Source: JAXDLH01 sp034666705 (lineage in GTDB: Bacteria > Chloroflexota > UBA6077 > SHYK01). Taken from it: 5,443 nt of DNA. Below, one piece after another: positions 1 through 5,183 of this stretch. Location: positions 1-5,443 of the forward strand of contig JAXDLH010000392.1 in NCBI GenBank assembly GCA_034666705.1, written 5' to 3'. Under the pieces are notes generated by a model, which searched no databases, was not told the origin of the DNA, and saw nothing but the letters and a program-made list of their open reading frames with translations. Numbering within the stretch: position 1 is the first letter of the stretch; each line of letters starts with the position of its first letter. The translations under genes and the position numbers were made by a program.

Positions 1-53
1 GGTCCCTTCCGGCCGGGCCCTTCTCGTACGCCGGCGCAGGGCGCCCGTGAAGG

Positions 54-596
54 TCAGACGCGGATGTGGAATGGATTGTGTTCGGGGTGGCGGCCCGCGG
101 CTCCGATGTAGATGCCGCTCGTGCTGATGAGGCTGCCGTCCAACTTGAGGCCAAGCTCGAGCCGCTCGGCGCCGCGGACGGTGAAGCTCACGCCATCCGT
201 GAAGTTGTAGGTGTGGAAGTGCAGCACGAGCGTGTGGCCACCATCCTCGATCCGGTAGTTGTCGCGGTTCTCGAGTCGCGTGGTCACGACGTTCTCGATG
301 ACGCCCTCCGTGTGGATGCGGGCATCGAAGTTGTGCTCGTCGCCGGGGCCATGGGTGGCGAGATGGACGCGATCGTCACCGCTCCGCCACAGGTAGTAGC
401 CCATCGGACTGCGGTCGGTGATCGTCGGCACGCCCGCCGCGGTGAGCGACGGGTCGCTGACGACGGGGGTCGGGCTTCCTCCTGAGGCAGTCGTCGGCGT
501 CGGGCCGGCGGCGAAAGCGGAGAACGCGAACGCGGCGAAAACGACGCTGGCACTCGTGAGCGCGGTGGCAAGGCGGGAAACGCGGTTGGTATGCAT
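54..596 (-). CDS. Small secreted protein of unknown function with signal peptide
   Basis: This gene encodes 180 residues. I chose the ATG at 594-596 because a strong Shine-Dalgarno (GAGGAGG, 603-609) lies 6 nt upstream and the protein then opens with a classical signal peptide. The peptide has Arg5 and Arg8, a hydrophobic core at about residues 9-28, and an AFA-type cleavage region near 27-30. A Pro/Thr/Ser/Gly-rich linker follows (about 31-60). The mature domain (about 64-180) is rich in His, aromatic residues and alternating hydrophobics, for example GGHTLVLHFHTYNF at 119-132 and a closing GRHPEHNPFHIRV. This suggests a compact beta-sandwich-like domain, but I cannot name the family. It has a single Met-initiated frame, no Cys in the mature part and no lipobox, so it is probably released outside the membrane. 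The gene lies about 120 nt downstream of the DUF3309-like gene on the same strand. Reading in from further upstream (GTG near 695) would bury the signal peptide. Function is unknown. Confidence 0.82.
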   Translation of the reverse strand: MHTNRVSRLATALTSASVVFAAFAFSAFAAGPTPTTASGGSPTPVVSDPSLTAAGVPTITDRSPMGYYLWRSGDDRVHLATHGPGDEHNFDARIHTEGVIENVVTTRLENRDNYRIEDGGHTLVLHFHTYNFTDGVSFTVRGAERLELGLKLDGSLISTSGIYIGAAGRHPEHNPFHIRV

Positions 597-602
597 CTCG
601 AA

Positions 603-609
603 CCTCCTC
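603..609 (-). promoter_or_regulatory. Shine-Dalgarno that fixes the start of the secreted protein
   Basis: The minus strand reads GAGGAGG here, followed by 6 nt and the ATG at 594-596. It is a near-perfect complement to the 16S anti-SD and is the reason for rejecting the longer upstream start. A small hairpin (GGGGC 621-625 / GCCCC 631-635, 5-nt loop) lies just upstream in the leader; its role is unclear. Confidence 0.75.
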
Positions 610-674
610 GATGTTGCTCGGGGGCCGTTTGCCCCTTCACTGAGGAAGTCGCATACCACTCGGCCGATGTACGG

Positions 675-695
675 GTGCCGGGTGTGAAACGGCAC
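675..695 (-). terminator. Candidate hairpin after the DUF3309-like gene
   Basis: A perfect 6-bp inverted repeat (GTGCCG 675-680 / CGGCAC 690-695, 9-nt loop) starts 20 nt past the stop codon of the small membrane protein. An overlapping alternative pairing is GTGTG 682-686 with CACAC 693-697. There is no T-run, so it could instead be an mRNA-stabilising or regulatory structure in the gap between two genes. Confidence 0.3.
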
Positions 696-715
696 ACGCA
701 GAGGAGAACGCTGGG

Positions 716-871
716 TTAGACGTGGATCGCACCGGTCAGCAGCAGGACGAGGAGGACAATAGCGAGTACGCCAAGCAGTCCCGGGCCGCCGTAGCTGCGA
801 CTGGAGTACCCCCAGTAGCCGCCGCCGCCGAGCATGAGTAGGATCAGGACGATGAGCAGGAGCTCCAACAC
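716..871 (-). CDS. Tiny two-helix membrane protein, DUF3309-like
   Basis: The start I prefer is the GTG at 869-871, giving 51 residues; GGAG (880-883 on the plus strand) sits 8 nt upstream of it. The alternative GTG two codons earlier (875-877) is only 2 nt from that motif. The ATG at 896-898 has no Shine-Dalgarno and adds a polar tail that the family does not usually have. The protein is a hydrophobic stretch (about residues 2-15), a short Gly/Tyr/Ser-rich loop (GGGGYWGYSSRSYGG) and a second hydrophobic stretch (about 31-48). This architecture and the length near 50 residues match DUF3309 proteins, which are uncharacterised small membrane proteins found in many bacteria. The stop is TAA at 716-718. 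The family link comes from remembered family features, not from a search. Function is unknown. Confidence 0.72.
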   Translation of the reverse strand: MLELLLIVLILLMLGGGGYWGYSSRSYGGPGLLGVLAIVLLVLLLTGAIHV

Positions 872-983
872 GCTCACATCTCCAGGTGCGTCCGCCATGC
901 GGAAGTTAGTCTCACTCTCAGCATAGCTGGCCTCCAGATTACGGCTGCGTTGCGACACGTGACGATTCGCGAACGGCCCAATA

Positions 984-1018
984 CCCGCTCACCCTCCTCG
1001 AAGCCCAGGATGAGCGGG
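984..1018. repeat. Degenerate palindromic intergenic repeat, copy A
   Basis: An 8-bp perfect inverted repeat (CCCGCTCA 984-991 / TGAGCGGG 1011-1018) has a 19-nt loop. The right half (CTCGAAGCCCAGGATGAGCG) resembles the widespread intergenic repeat core TTCGACAAGCTCAGGATGAG that I associate with Chloroflexota genomes. It lies 17 nt past the stop of the Wzz gene, so it may also act as a transcript-end hairpin for that gene, although no T-run follows. The other candidate copy lies on the far side of Wzz in the opposite orientation. Confidence 0.45.
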
Positions 1019-1035
1019 CCACGGATGGTCCCAAG

Positions 1036-1719
1036 TCAACCGGTCGCGGGGATCTCGCCAAGGACCGGCAGCCCGAGCGTGCGCTCAACGTCCGCAGGAG
1101 AGCGCAGCGTGGCGTCGAGGTAGTCGACCGCGAGGGCGAGGAACAGTCCCGCGAGCAGCCCAATCGCGCCGCGCACCGCCACGTCGGTCGCGAGCTTAAG
1201 GCCGGTTACCGAGCGATCCACGATCGGCGGTGCGAGCACCGTCACCTGGCCGTGGTCGGGCCCGAGCTCGGCCAGATACTTGGGGCCCTGGATGCGGATG
1301 AGGTCCGGCACGATCTTCGCGATCTGCTCGGCACGCCCTGGGTCGGAGTGCTGCACCACGACCTCGAGGACGCGGTGCGTGCCTCGCGCGCGGACCGTGT
1401 CGGCAATTGTGCCGCGCGGCAGGTCTTCCTGGAGGTAACCGGCCAGGTCACGCGCAAACGCATCGCTCTTCAGCAAGAGGCTGAGGTCGTCCGCGAGGTA
1501 TTCAGAAGAGAGCCAGCTGTAGTAGTCCTGGTAGTACGCGTACGCTGGCGGACTGCTGGGCGCTTGCTGCCCGGCATTGACGGCGAGCTCGATCGTGGCG
1601 GTGTAAACCCGGGGCACCCGCAGGGCGAGCCCGGCCGCGACCAGAAGAAAGAGCAGCGTGACGAGCGCCACGATCGGCCAGCGCCGCCGCAGCATGCCCA
1701 GTGGATCGCCAAGTCCCAT
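1036..1719 (-). CDS. Wzz/YveK-type polysaccharide chain-length determinant (no kinase domain)
   Basis: This 227-residue protein has the two-helix layout of the Wzz family: TM1 at about residues 15-33, an extracytoplasmic domain of about 145 residues, and TM2 at about 180-199. The short cytoplasmic tail DATLRSPADVERTLGLPVLG (202-221) ending in EIP is the signature by which Wzz/YveK-like proteins run into, or pair with, a tyrosine autokinase. The chain stops right after that motif, with no Walker A or B, so any kinase partner must be a separate protein; none is in this window. A Pro-containing segment (LAPPIVD, 162-168) precedes TM2, as in the family. The ATG at 1717-1719 has GGAG 5 nt upstream (1725-1728 on the plus strand). 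The extracytoplasmic part has a Tyr-rich patch (YAYYQDYYSW, 60-69). The likely role is setting the length of, or helping export, a capsule or exopolysaccharide. No glycosyltransferases, flippase or polymerase are next to it, so the gene is an orphan here. Confidence 0.83.
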   Translation of the reverse strand: MGLGDPLGMLRRRWPIVALVTLLFLLVAAGLALRVPRVYTATIELAVNAGQQAPSSPPAYAYYQDYYSWLSSEYLADDLSLLLKSDAFARDLAGYLQEDLPRGTIADTVRARGTHRVLEVVVQHSDPGRAEQIAKIVPDLIRIQGPKYLAELGPDHGQVTVLAPPIVDRSVTGLKLATDVAVRGAIGLLAGLFLALAVDYLDATLRSPADVERTLGLPVLGEIPATG

Positions 1720-1756
1720 TTCGTCTCCGTGGTCTTCCGCGCGTTGCGCCCGCTAC

Positions 1757-1846
1757 CCCTCACTCATCCTGACCTTGAGCTCGTCGAAAGATGGATGGAG
1801 ATGAGCTTGAGCAATGGAAGTGCGGAACGTGTCCTGAGCGCGGGCT
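1757..1846. repeat. Degenerate palindromic intergenic repeat, copy B, with a partial second unit
   Basis: Read on the minus strand, 1793-1757 contains TTTCGACGAGCTCAAGGTCA followed by GGATGAGTGAGG. This is the same core as copy A (TTCGACAAGCTCAGGATGAG) with a small internal insertion. On the plus strand CTCATC (1763-1768) pairs with GATGAG (1800-1805). A second partial unit follows at 1831-1848, where TCCTGAGCGCGGGCTCG echoes the TCCTGA...GAGCTCG of the first unit. The block fills the gap between the Wzz gene and the GlsB-like gene. No open frame here looks like a protein. Confidence 0.5.
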
Positions 1847-1882
1847 CGTTATAGCGCGGCTGAGGGGTGCCCGGCGAGGCGC

Positions 1883-2218
1883 TCAGATCGTCTGGCGGCG
1901 ACTGCCCCGGCTGAGCAGGGCGAAGATGGCGACCAGAATCACCGCGCCCACGAATGCGGGGATGATGCGGACGCCGAAGAGCGCCGGGCCGAGGCGCCCC
2001 AGGAGCAGCTCGCCGATCCAACTGCCGACCAACCCGGCCACAATGGCGCCGAGCCAGCCCCACCGCAGTGTGCCGGGAATCGCCGCCTCCGCCAGAGCGC
2101 CAATCAAGCCCGCCATGAGTAAATGGAGCAGCAGGCCGACGAGCTGCGCCGTCAGGAACAGCACGAAAGACAAAACGATGAGGATCAGGAGGGCGAATGC
2201 GACGGCGATCAATGGCAT
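1883..2218 (-). CDS. GlsB/YeaQ/YmgE-type small membrane protein
   Basis: This is a 111-residue integral membrane protein with four hydrophobic segments (about 2-23, 25-48, 54-76, 85-104). The last three match the GlsB/YeaQ/YmgE ('transglycosylase-associated') family: a Gly-rich GLIGALAEAAIPG (37-49), then GWLGAIVAGLVGSWIGELLLG (54-74) and IPAFVGAVILVAIFALL. Family members are stress-associated inner-membrane proteins of unclear mechanism, and the 'transglycosylase' label is historical; I see no catalytic motif. The first helix is an extra compared with the ~80-residue E. coli members. The ATG at 2216-2218 has GAGGG 4 nt upstream (2223-2227 on the plus strand). The start lies only 18 nt past the last stop of the PBP-A2M pseudogene, so it may have been co-transcribed with that locus, or it may have gained this upstream context when the deletion occurred. 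The C-terminus is basic (SRGSRRQTI), consistent with a cytoplasmic end. Confidence 0.82.
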   Translation of the reverse strand: MPLIAVAFALLILIVLSFVLFLTAQLVGLLLHLLMAGLIGALAEAAIPGTLRWGWLGAIVAGLVGSWIGELLLGRLGPALFGVRIIPAFVGAVILVAIFALLSRGSRRQTI

Positions 2219-2236
2219 GATGCCCTCAGTCTACAG

Positions 2237-2566
2237 CTACGGAACGACGCTGAACGTACTGTTGTCAGAGCGCCCGAACACCTCCGGGAAGGTAGTCTCC
2301 TCCGCGCGAACGGGCGGCACCGCGAATGTGCCAACCGTGGTGGCCCGCGCATAGTAGACATATTCGGTGACGCCGGGATTCAGCGCAGTCGCCGCGAGCG
2401 TTACCCGGTCGTCTCGGACTTGTACCTACTGCCAGGGGGTGTAGTAGCCCGGATACCAGGGGGCCCAGAATCGGCCGCGGGTCTGCACCGGGCCGTCCTT
2501 CTGCCGCTCCGCTTCCGGTTGGGCAATCTTTGCGGGATCAGTGGTCCGGAGTTTCGGATCCAGCGC
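2237..2566 (-). pseudogene. Bacterial alpha-2-macroglobulin, C-terminal remnant with in-frame TAG
   Basis: Continuing past the PBP stop in the same frame (2426 minus 2237 is a multiple of 3), 62 further sense codons run to TAG at 2237-2239. They read VQVRDDRVTLAATALNPGVT, then EYVYYARATTVGTFAVPPVR and AEETTFPEVFGRSDNSTFSV. This is the C-terminal signature of bacterial A2M: the RDDRv strand, the YxARATTxGTFxVPPxxAEE block and the PEVFGRS end. The stretch before the stop (DPKLRTTDPA, then GRFWAPWYPGYYTPWQ) also fits the A2M region just ahead of it. The TAG replaces one codon, probably Tyr, between TPWQ and VQVRDD. The ETTF before PEVFG differs from the usual E-(M/T)-Y-x, which suggests loss of constraint. 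Bacterial A2M is a periplasmic or cell-surface protease trap of about 1500 or more residues, often with a CxEQ thioester. All but about the last 110 residues, including any thioester region, are absent. Confidence 0.8.
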
Positions 2567-3214
2567 CGGGGCCTGGGGCAGGCCCGCGAGCAGGGCGGCC
2601 TGCGCCGTCGTTAGATGCTGCGCCGGTACGCCGAAATAGGTGCGCGCGGCCGCCTCGATGCCATAGGCGCCGCGACCGTAGTACGCCTGGTTGAGATAGA
2701 GCATCAGCAGCTCGTTCTTGGAACGGTGAGCCTCTAACTGGAGCGCGAGCACCGCCTCCCGCACCTTGCGCACGGGCACCGGGCGCTCCTCGTCGCGGAG
2801 GTACAGCCCGCGGGCTAACTGCTGGCTGATCGTCGAGGCGCCGGACGGCGCGTCTGTCCAGCGGACCAGCGAGCGGACTATCGCGAGCGGATCGATGCCT
2901 GGGTGCTCGAAGAAGCGTTGATCCTCCGTAGCCACCGTCGCGTCGATAACGGCCGGTGCTACCTGCTCCAGATGCACGGGAAGGCGCAGGCCATCGCGGA
3001 CGTCGTATTGGAGCACCCGACCGTGCGAGTCGAGCACCACGGGGCCCGGCGACGGCAAGCGGGACTCCGGCGAATCTAGCGGGGCAAGTCGCAGCCATAG
3101 CAGGCCCGCCACCACCAACAGGGAGGCGAGTCCGGTCGCGGTCCACGGTATGCCGCCGGGACCTGGCCATGTGCGCGACCGAGCGCGCATTTGCCCTACG
3201 TTCGTGGTCGCCAC
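2426..3214 (-). CDS. Class A PBP, glycosyltransferase (GT51) half only, fused to an A2M C-terminal piece; probable pseudogene
   Basis: The 262-residue frame opens with a short cytoplasmic tail and one membrane helix (about 28-43). A complete-looking GT51 peptidoglycan polymerase domain follows. It has the catalytic-Glu motif ATEDQRFFEHPGID (Glu97, His104), GASTISQQLARGL (125-137), RKVREAVLALQLE (149-161; Glu153 is the second conserved acid), KNELLMLYLNQ...YGRGAYGIEAAA..YFG (166-195) and LTTAQAALLAGLPQAP (201-216). A normal class A PBP continues for several hundred residues to a transpeptidase domain with SxxK, SxN and KTG motifs. All of that is missing. From about residue 217 (ALDPKLRTTDPAK...) the sequence switches to A2M-like sequence and ends at TAG (2426-2428). 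The initiation codon is a GTG (3212-3214) with a G-rich upstream region; the ATG at 3188-3190 (AGGG 3 nt upstream) is an alternative. A lone GT51 protein could still polymerise glycan, so residual activity is possible. The SEDS gene lies upstream on the same strand. Confidence 0.85.
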   Translation of the reverse strand: MATTNVGQMRARSRTWPGPGGIPWTATGLASLLVVAGLLWLRLAPLDSPESRLPSPGPVVLDSHGRVLQYDVRDGLRLPVHLEQVAPAVIDATVATEDQRFFEHPGIDPLAIVRSLVRWTDAPSGASTISQQLARGLYLRDEERPVPVRKVREAVLALQLEAHRSKNELLMLYLNQAYYGRGAYGIEAAARTYFGVPAQHLTTAQAALLAGLPQAPALDPKLRTTDPAKIAQPEAERQKDGPVQTRGRFWAPWYPGYYTPWQ

Positions 3215-3386
3215 CCGCCCCCTGCCCTCCGGACGTTTCCAGCCGCGGCCGCATGCATGCGCTGAAGCTGATTCGGTGTCACCATTGGGTCGTGTTCGTC
3301 GCCGATGGGCCGACCGGTGATCAGCCTCGCCGGATGCTAACGGACCGACCGTGTTGACGCAATGAGACGAGGGGCTAGCGGAATCC

Positions 3387-3413
3387 GAGCTCCGTCGGTG
3401 TGGGGAGGAGCTC
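3387..3413 (-). terminator. Candidate hairpin downstream of the SEDS gene
   Basis: GAGCTCC (3387-3393) and GGAGCTC (3407-3413) form a 7-bp stem with a 13-nt loop, 22 nt past the stop of the FtsW/RodA gene on the minus strand. No T-run follows, so termination would be weak or Rho-dependent. The rest of 3215-3434 holds no open frame I would call a gene. It must contain any promoter for the PBP remnant, but I could not pick one out. Confidence 0.35.
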
Positions 3414-3434
3414 CGATCTAGAGGAAGTTCGGCG

Positions 3435-4706
3435 TCAGGGGGCGGCCGGGGACTCCGCGGAGATGCGCAGCAGCAACCCGATCATGATGAAGTTTGCCAG
3501 GATCGAGCTGCCCCCGTAGCTGATGAATGGCAACGTGATGCCGGTGAGCGGGAGGATGCGCAGGTTGCCGGCCACGATGATGAACGCCTGGATCCCGAGC
3601 ACCGCGCCGAGGCCGGCGGCGACCAGCGCCGCGAAATCGGTGGGCGCGCGCAGCGCAATGTGGAATGCGCGATGCACGAGGGCCAGGTAGAGCGCGACGA
3701 TCGCCAGCGTACCTATGAGCCCGAGTTCCTCGCCGAGCGCCGCCAGCACGAAATCGGTGTGGACCGCAGGCACGTACTCGGGATACCCGTATCCCAGACC
3801 CGACCCAATCACGCCGCCCGCCGCATACGCGGTCAGCGCTTGGATCAGTTGATACGCTTCGTCCTGCGCGTACGGCCAGGGGTCAAGCCAGATTTGCGTG
3901 CGGAGCTGCACGTGCGCGAAGAGGTGGTCGGCAAGAACCCCGCCCAGCACCAGGAATACCAGGCCGACTCCGATGTACCGGCGCCCCGTGGCTGCGTAGA
4001 GCATCGCCAGAAATACGAGGTAAAAGAGGAGCGCCGGGCCGAGGTCACGCTGCCAGATGAGGAGCGCCATGGCAAGCAGACACATCGTGACGATGGGGGC
4101 CAGGTACGTCAGCGGCGGCAGTGTGAGCCGCCCAACGCGCGGCGGAGCGTGCGTAATGAGCAGCCGCTTCTCGGCGAGATACGACGCAAAGAAGATGACG
4201 AGCACGATCTTCATGACCTCGGCTGGCTGGAAGTAATAGCCCCCGAAGCCGAACCAGATGCGCACTCCGCTGCCGTTCGGGTCTACGCCGAACAGGATCG
4301 TCCCGGCGAGTATGGTCAAGCCGAGAAACAGCCACGTGTAGCGATAGCGCCCAAGCCAGCTCACGCTTGGGAGACCGAGCGCAGTGGCCAACAGCGCGAC
4401 AACGCCGATGCCAACCCACAGTGACTGTCGCGACACCAGGCCGGGTTCGAGGCGGTCGACGGCGATCAGCCCGAGCGCCACTAACATGCCCACGATGGGC
4501 AGCAACGCCTGGTCAGCTCGCCCCAGGCGCGTGACGAGGACGATGTGGACGAGCAGCAGAAGCCCGGCGAAAGCGCCGATGGTGAGCATAACGCTGGGCC
4601 GCAGGGGTTCCCCCCGCACGCCGACGAGCAGTGCCTCCGCCGCGGCCAACAGCAGCAATGGATAGACGAGCAGCCCGCGTTCGAGCGAGCGCAGCGCACG
4701 CGTCAT
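3435..4706 (-). CDS. SEDS-family peptidoglycan glycosyltransferase (FtsW/RodA/SpoVE)
   Basis: This 423-residue polytopic membrane protein (about 10-12 helices) is full length for the SEDS family. It polymerises lipid II into glycan strands in the membrane, normally with a class B PBP partner for cross-linking. Visible signatures are FQPAEVMKI (159-167), QRDLGPALLFY (219-229), the DPWPYAQDEAYQLIQAL-to-GSGLGYGYPE loop (275-310), HTDFVLAALGEELGLIG (316-332, with Asp318 at the position of the essential SEDS aspartate) and the C-terminal PLTGITLPFISYGGSSILAN (386-405). The usual G-M-x-P ahead of TG is replaced by NLRILP, a variant I cannot assign to FtsW or RodA. The ATG at 4704-4706 is the first ATG, GTG or TTG after the upstream in-frame stop; GGGAG directly abuts it, so spacing is poor. 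No class B PBP, FtsZ or MreB gene is in the window. The next gene downstream is only a PBP remnant. Confidence 0.92.
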   Translation of the reverse strand: MTRALRSLERGLLVYPLLLLAAAEALLVGVRGEPLRPSVMLTIGAFAGLLLLVHIVLVTRLGRADQALLPIVGMLVALGLIAVDRLEPGLVSRQSLWVGIGVVALLATALGLPSVSWLGRYRYTWLFLGLTILAGTILFGVDPNGSGVRIWFGFGGYYFQPAEVMKIVLVIFFASYLAEKRLLITHAPPRVGRLTLPPLTYLAPIVTMCLLAMALLIWQRDLGPALLFYLVFLAMLYAATGRRYIGVGLVFLVLGGVLADHLFAHVQLRTQIWLDPWPYAQDEAYQLIQALTAYAAGGVIGSGLGYGYPEYVPAVHTDFVLAALGEELGLIGTLAIVALYLALVHRAFHIALRAPTDFAALVAAGLGAVLGIQAFIIVAGNLRILPLTGITLPFISYGGSSILANFIMIGLLLRISAESPAAP

Positions 4707-4770
4707 CTCCCGCCGCTGGCGCGATACGTTCGGGGGGCGCTCTGCATCCGTTCCCTGTACACCTAATGCT

Positions 4771-4787
4771 CCTCGCAGCGCTCGAGG
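4771..4787. other. Small hairpin between the HTH gene and the SEDS gene
   Basis: CCTCG (4771-4775) and CGAGG (4783-4787) pair around a 7-nt loop, 3 nt past the stop of the HTH gene and about 65 nt ahead of the SEDS start. It could partly terminate or attenuate read-through into the SEDS gene. The stem is short and has no T-run, so this is a weak call. Confidence 0.2.
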
Positions 4788-4790
4788 CCC

Positions 4791-4979
4791 TCAGCTTCCC
4801 TGAAGCGCCTCGATGATCTGGCTGCCGAGCACCCGGTAGGCGCGGCCCACGCGGGCCGCACGAATCTTGCCACTCTTGATCCAGCGCCGCATGGTCGCGT
4901 CGCTGATCTTCAGGATCTGACAGACCTCTGAGAGCGTGTAGACGGCATTGGCCCGGATCTCTCGCTCAGACTCTCGCAC
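4791..4979 (-). CDS. Small excisionase/MerR-type helix-turn-helix DNA-binding protein (HTH_17-like)
   Basis: With the GTG at 4977-4979 the product is 62 residues. An AGGGGG sits 7 nt upstream, which is why I prefer this start. The ATG at 4998-5000 (69 residues) is the alternative, and a far-upstream TTG near 5102 would add a composition-odd leader. After a short charged tail comes one compact winged-HTH-like domain: YTLSEVCQILKISDATMRRW (positions 14-33), then IKSGKIRAARVGRAYRVLGS and IIEAL. The pattern 'YtlsEvaxxLxvs..Tvrrwi.sGkirAxrvGr.yRv....i..fL' is typical of excisionase-family or BldC-like single-domain proteins. These bind DNA as dimers or head-to-tail arrays, either as phage recombination directionality factors or as chromosomal regulators. 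No integrase or att site is nearby, so a regulator is more likely. It lies 84 nt upstream of the SEDS gene on the same strand and diverges from the F420 gene. Confidence 0.83.
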   Translation of the reverse strand: MRESEREIRANAVYTLSEVCQILKISDATMRRWIKSGKIRAARVGRAYRVLGSQIIEALQGS

Positions 4980-5106
4980 AGTGCTTCCCCCTGGGTCCAT
5001 GTCCGGTGTGTATTCGGCGGCGTAGCGCGCACCAGGCCCGAGCGGACGTGCATCGAGCAGCGCTTGACCGTCTTCACCATCGTAGCATTCGCTTCGTGCC
5101 AATCGC

Positions 5107-5170
5107 TCACGCCGGTCTCCGCAGCGTGATATGTGTACGGCGAGGTCACGCGTGGCCTCCCCTTGTGACC
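5107..5170. promoter_or_regulatory. Array of alternating inverted half-sites (candidate operator)
   Basis: TCACGC (5107-5112), GCGTGA (5124-5129), TCACGC (5146-5151) and GTGACC (5165-5170; it pairs with GGTCAC at 5144-5149) alternate in orientation, with starts 17, 22 and 19 nt apart. The third site also lies in the 8-bp palindrome CACGCGTG (5147-5154). The array sits in the divergent gap between the HTH gene (minus) and the F420 gene (plus), where a regulator of either would bind. I could not place a convincing -35/-10 pair. Confidence 0.4.
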
Positions 5171-5183
5171 GGCTCGACGCCGT

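Noticed and set aside
33..45. GGCGC-AGG-GCGCC hairpin past the first gene as a terminator
   Set aside because: A 5-bp stem with a 3-nt loop and no T-run, in very GC-rich sequence, is likely by chance.
1252..1854. Plus-strand frame of 200 codons over the Wzz gene
   Set aside because: It is antisense to a recognisable Wzz protein, has low-complexity charged composition, and runs through the repeat block at its 3' end.
2538..3254. Second minus-strand frame of about 238 codons over the PBP gene
   Set aside because: It is an Arg/Gly/Ala-rich shadow in another frame of the GT51 coding sequence; the GT51 frame carries every catalytic motif.
3660..4424. Long plus-strand open frame (254 codons) opposite the SEDS gene
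   Set aside because: It lies antisense to a full-length SEDS protein with all its motifs. Its translation is rich in Arg, Glu, His and Gln with no fold or domain signal, as expected for the complement of a GC-rich membrane protein gene.
4791..4979. HTH protein as a phage excisionase
   Set aside because: The fold fits, but there is no integrase, att-like direct repeat, tRNA or other phage gene in the window, and the neighbours are chromosomal envelope genes.
4980..5102. Extended N-terminus for the HTH protein from a TTG near 5102
   Set aside because: The added ~41 residues have no resemblance to the family. A GTG at 4977-4979 with a well-placed AGGGGG, or the ATG at 4998-5000, explains the gene better.
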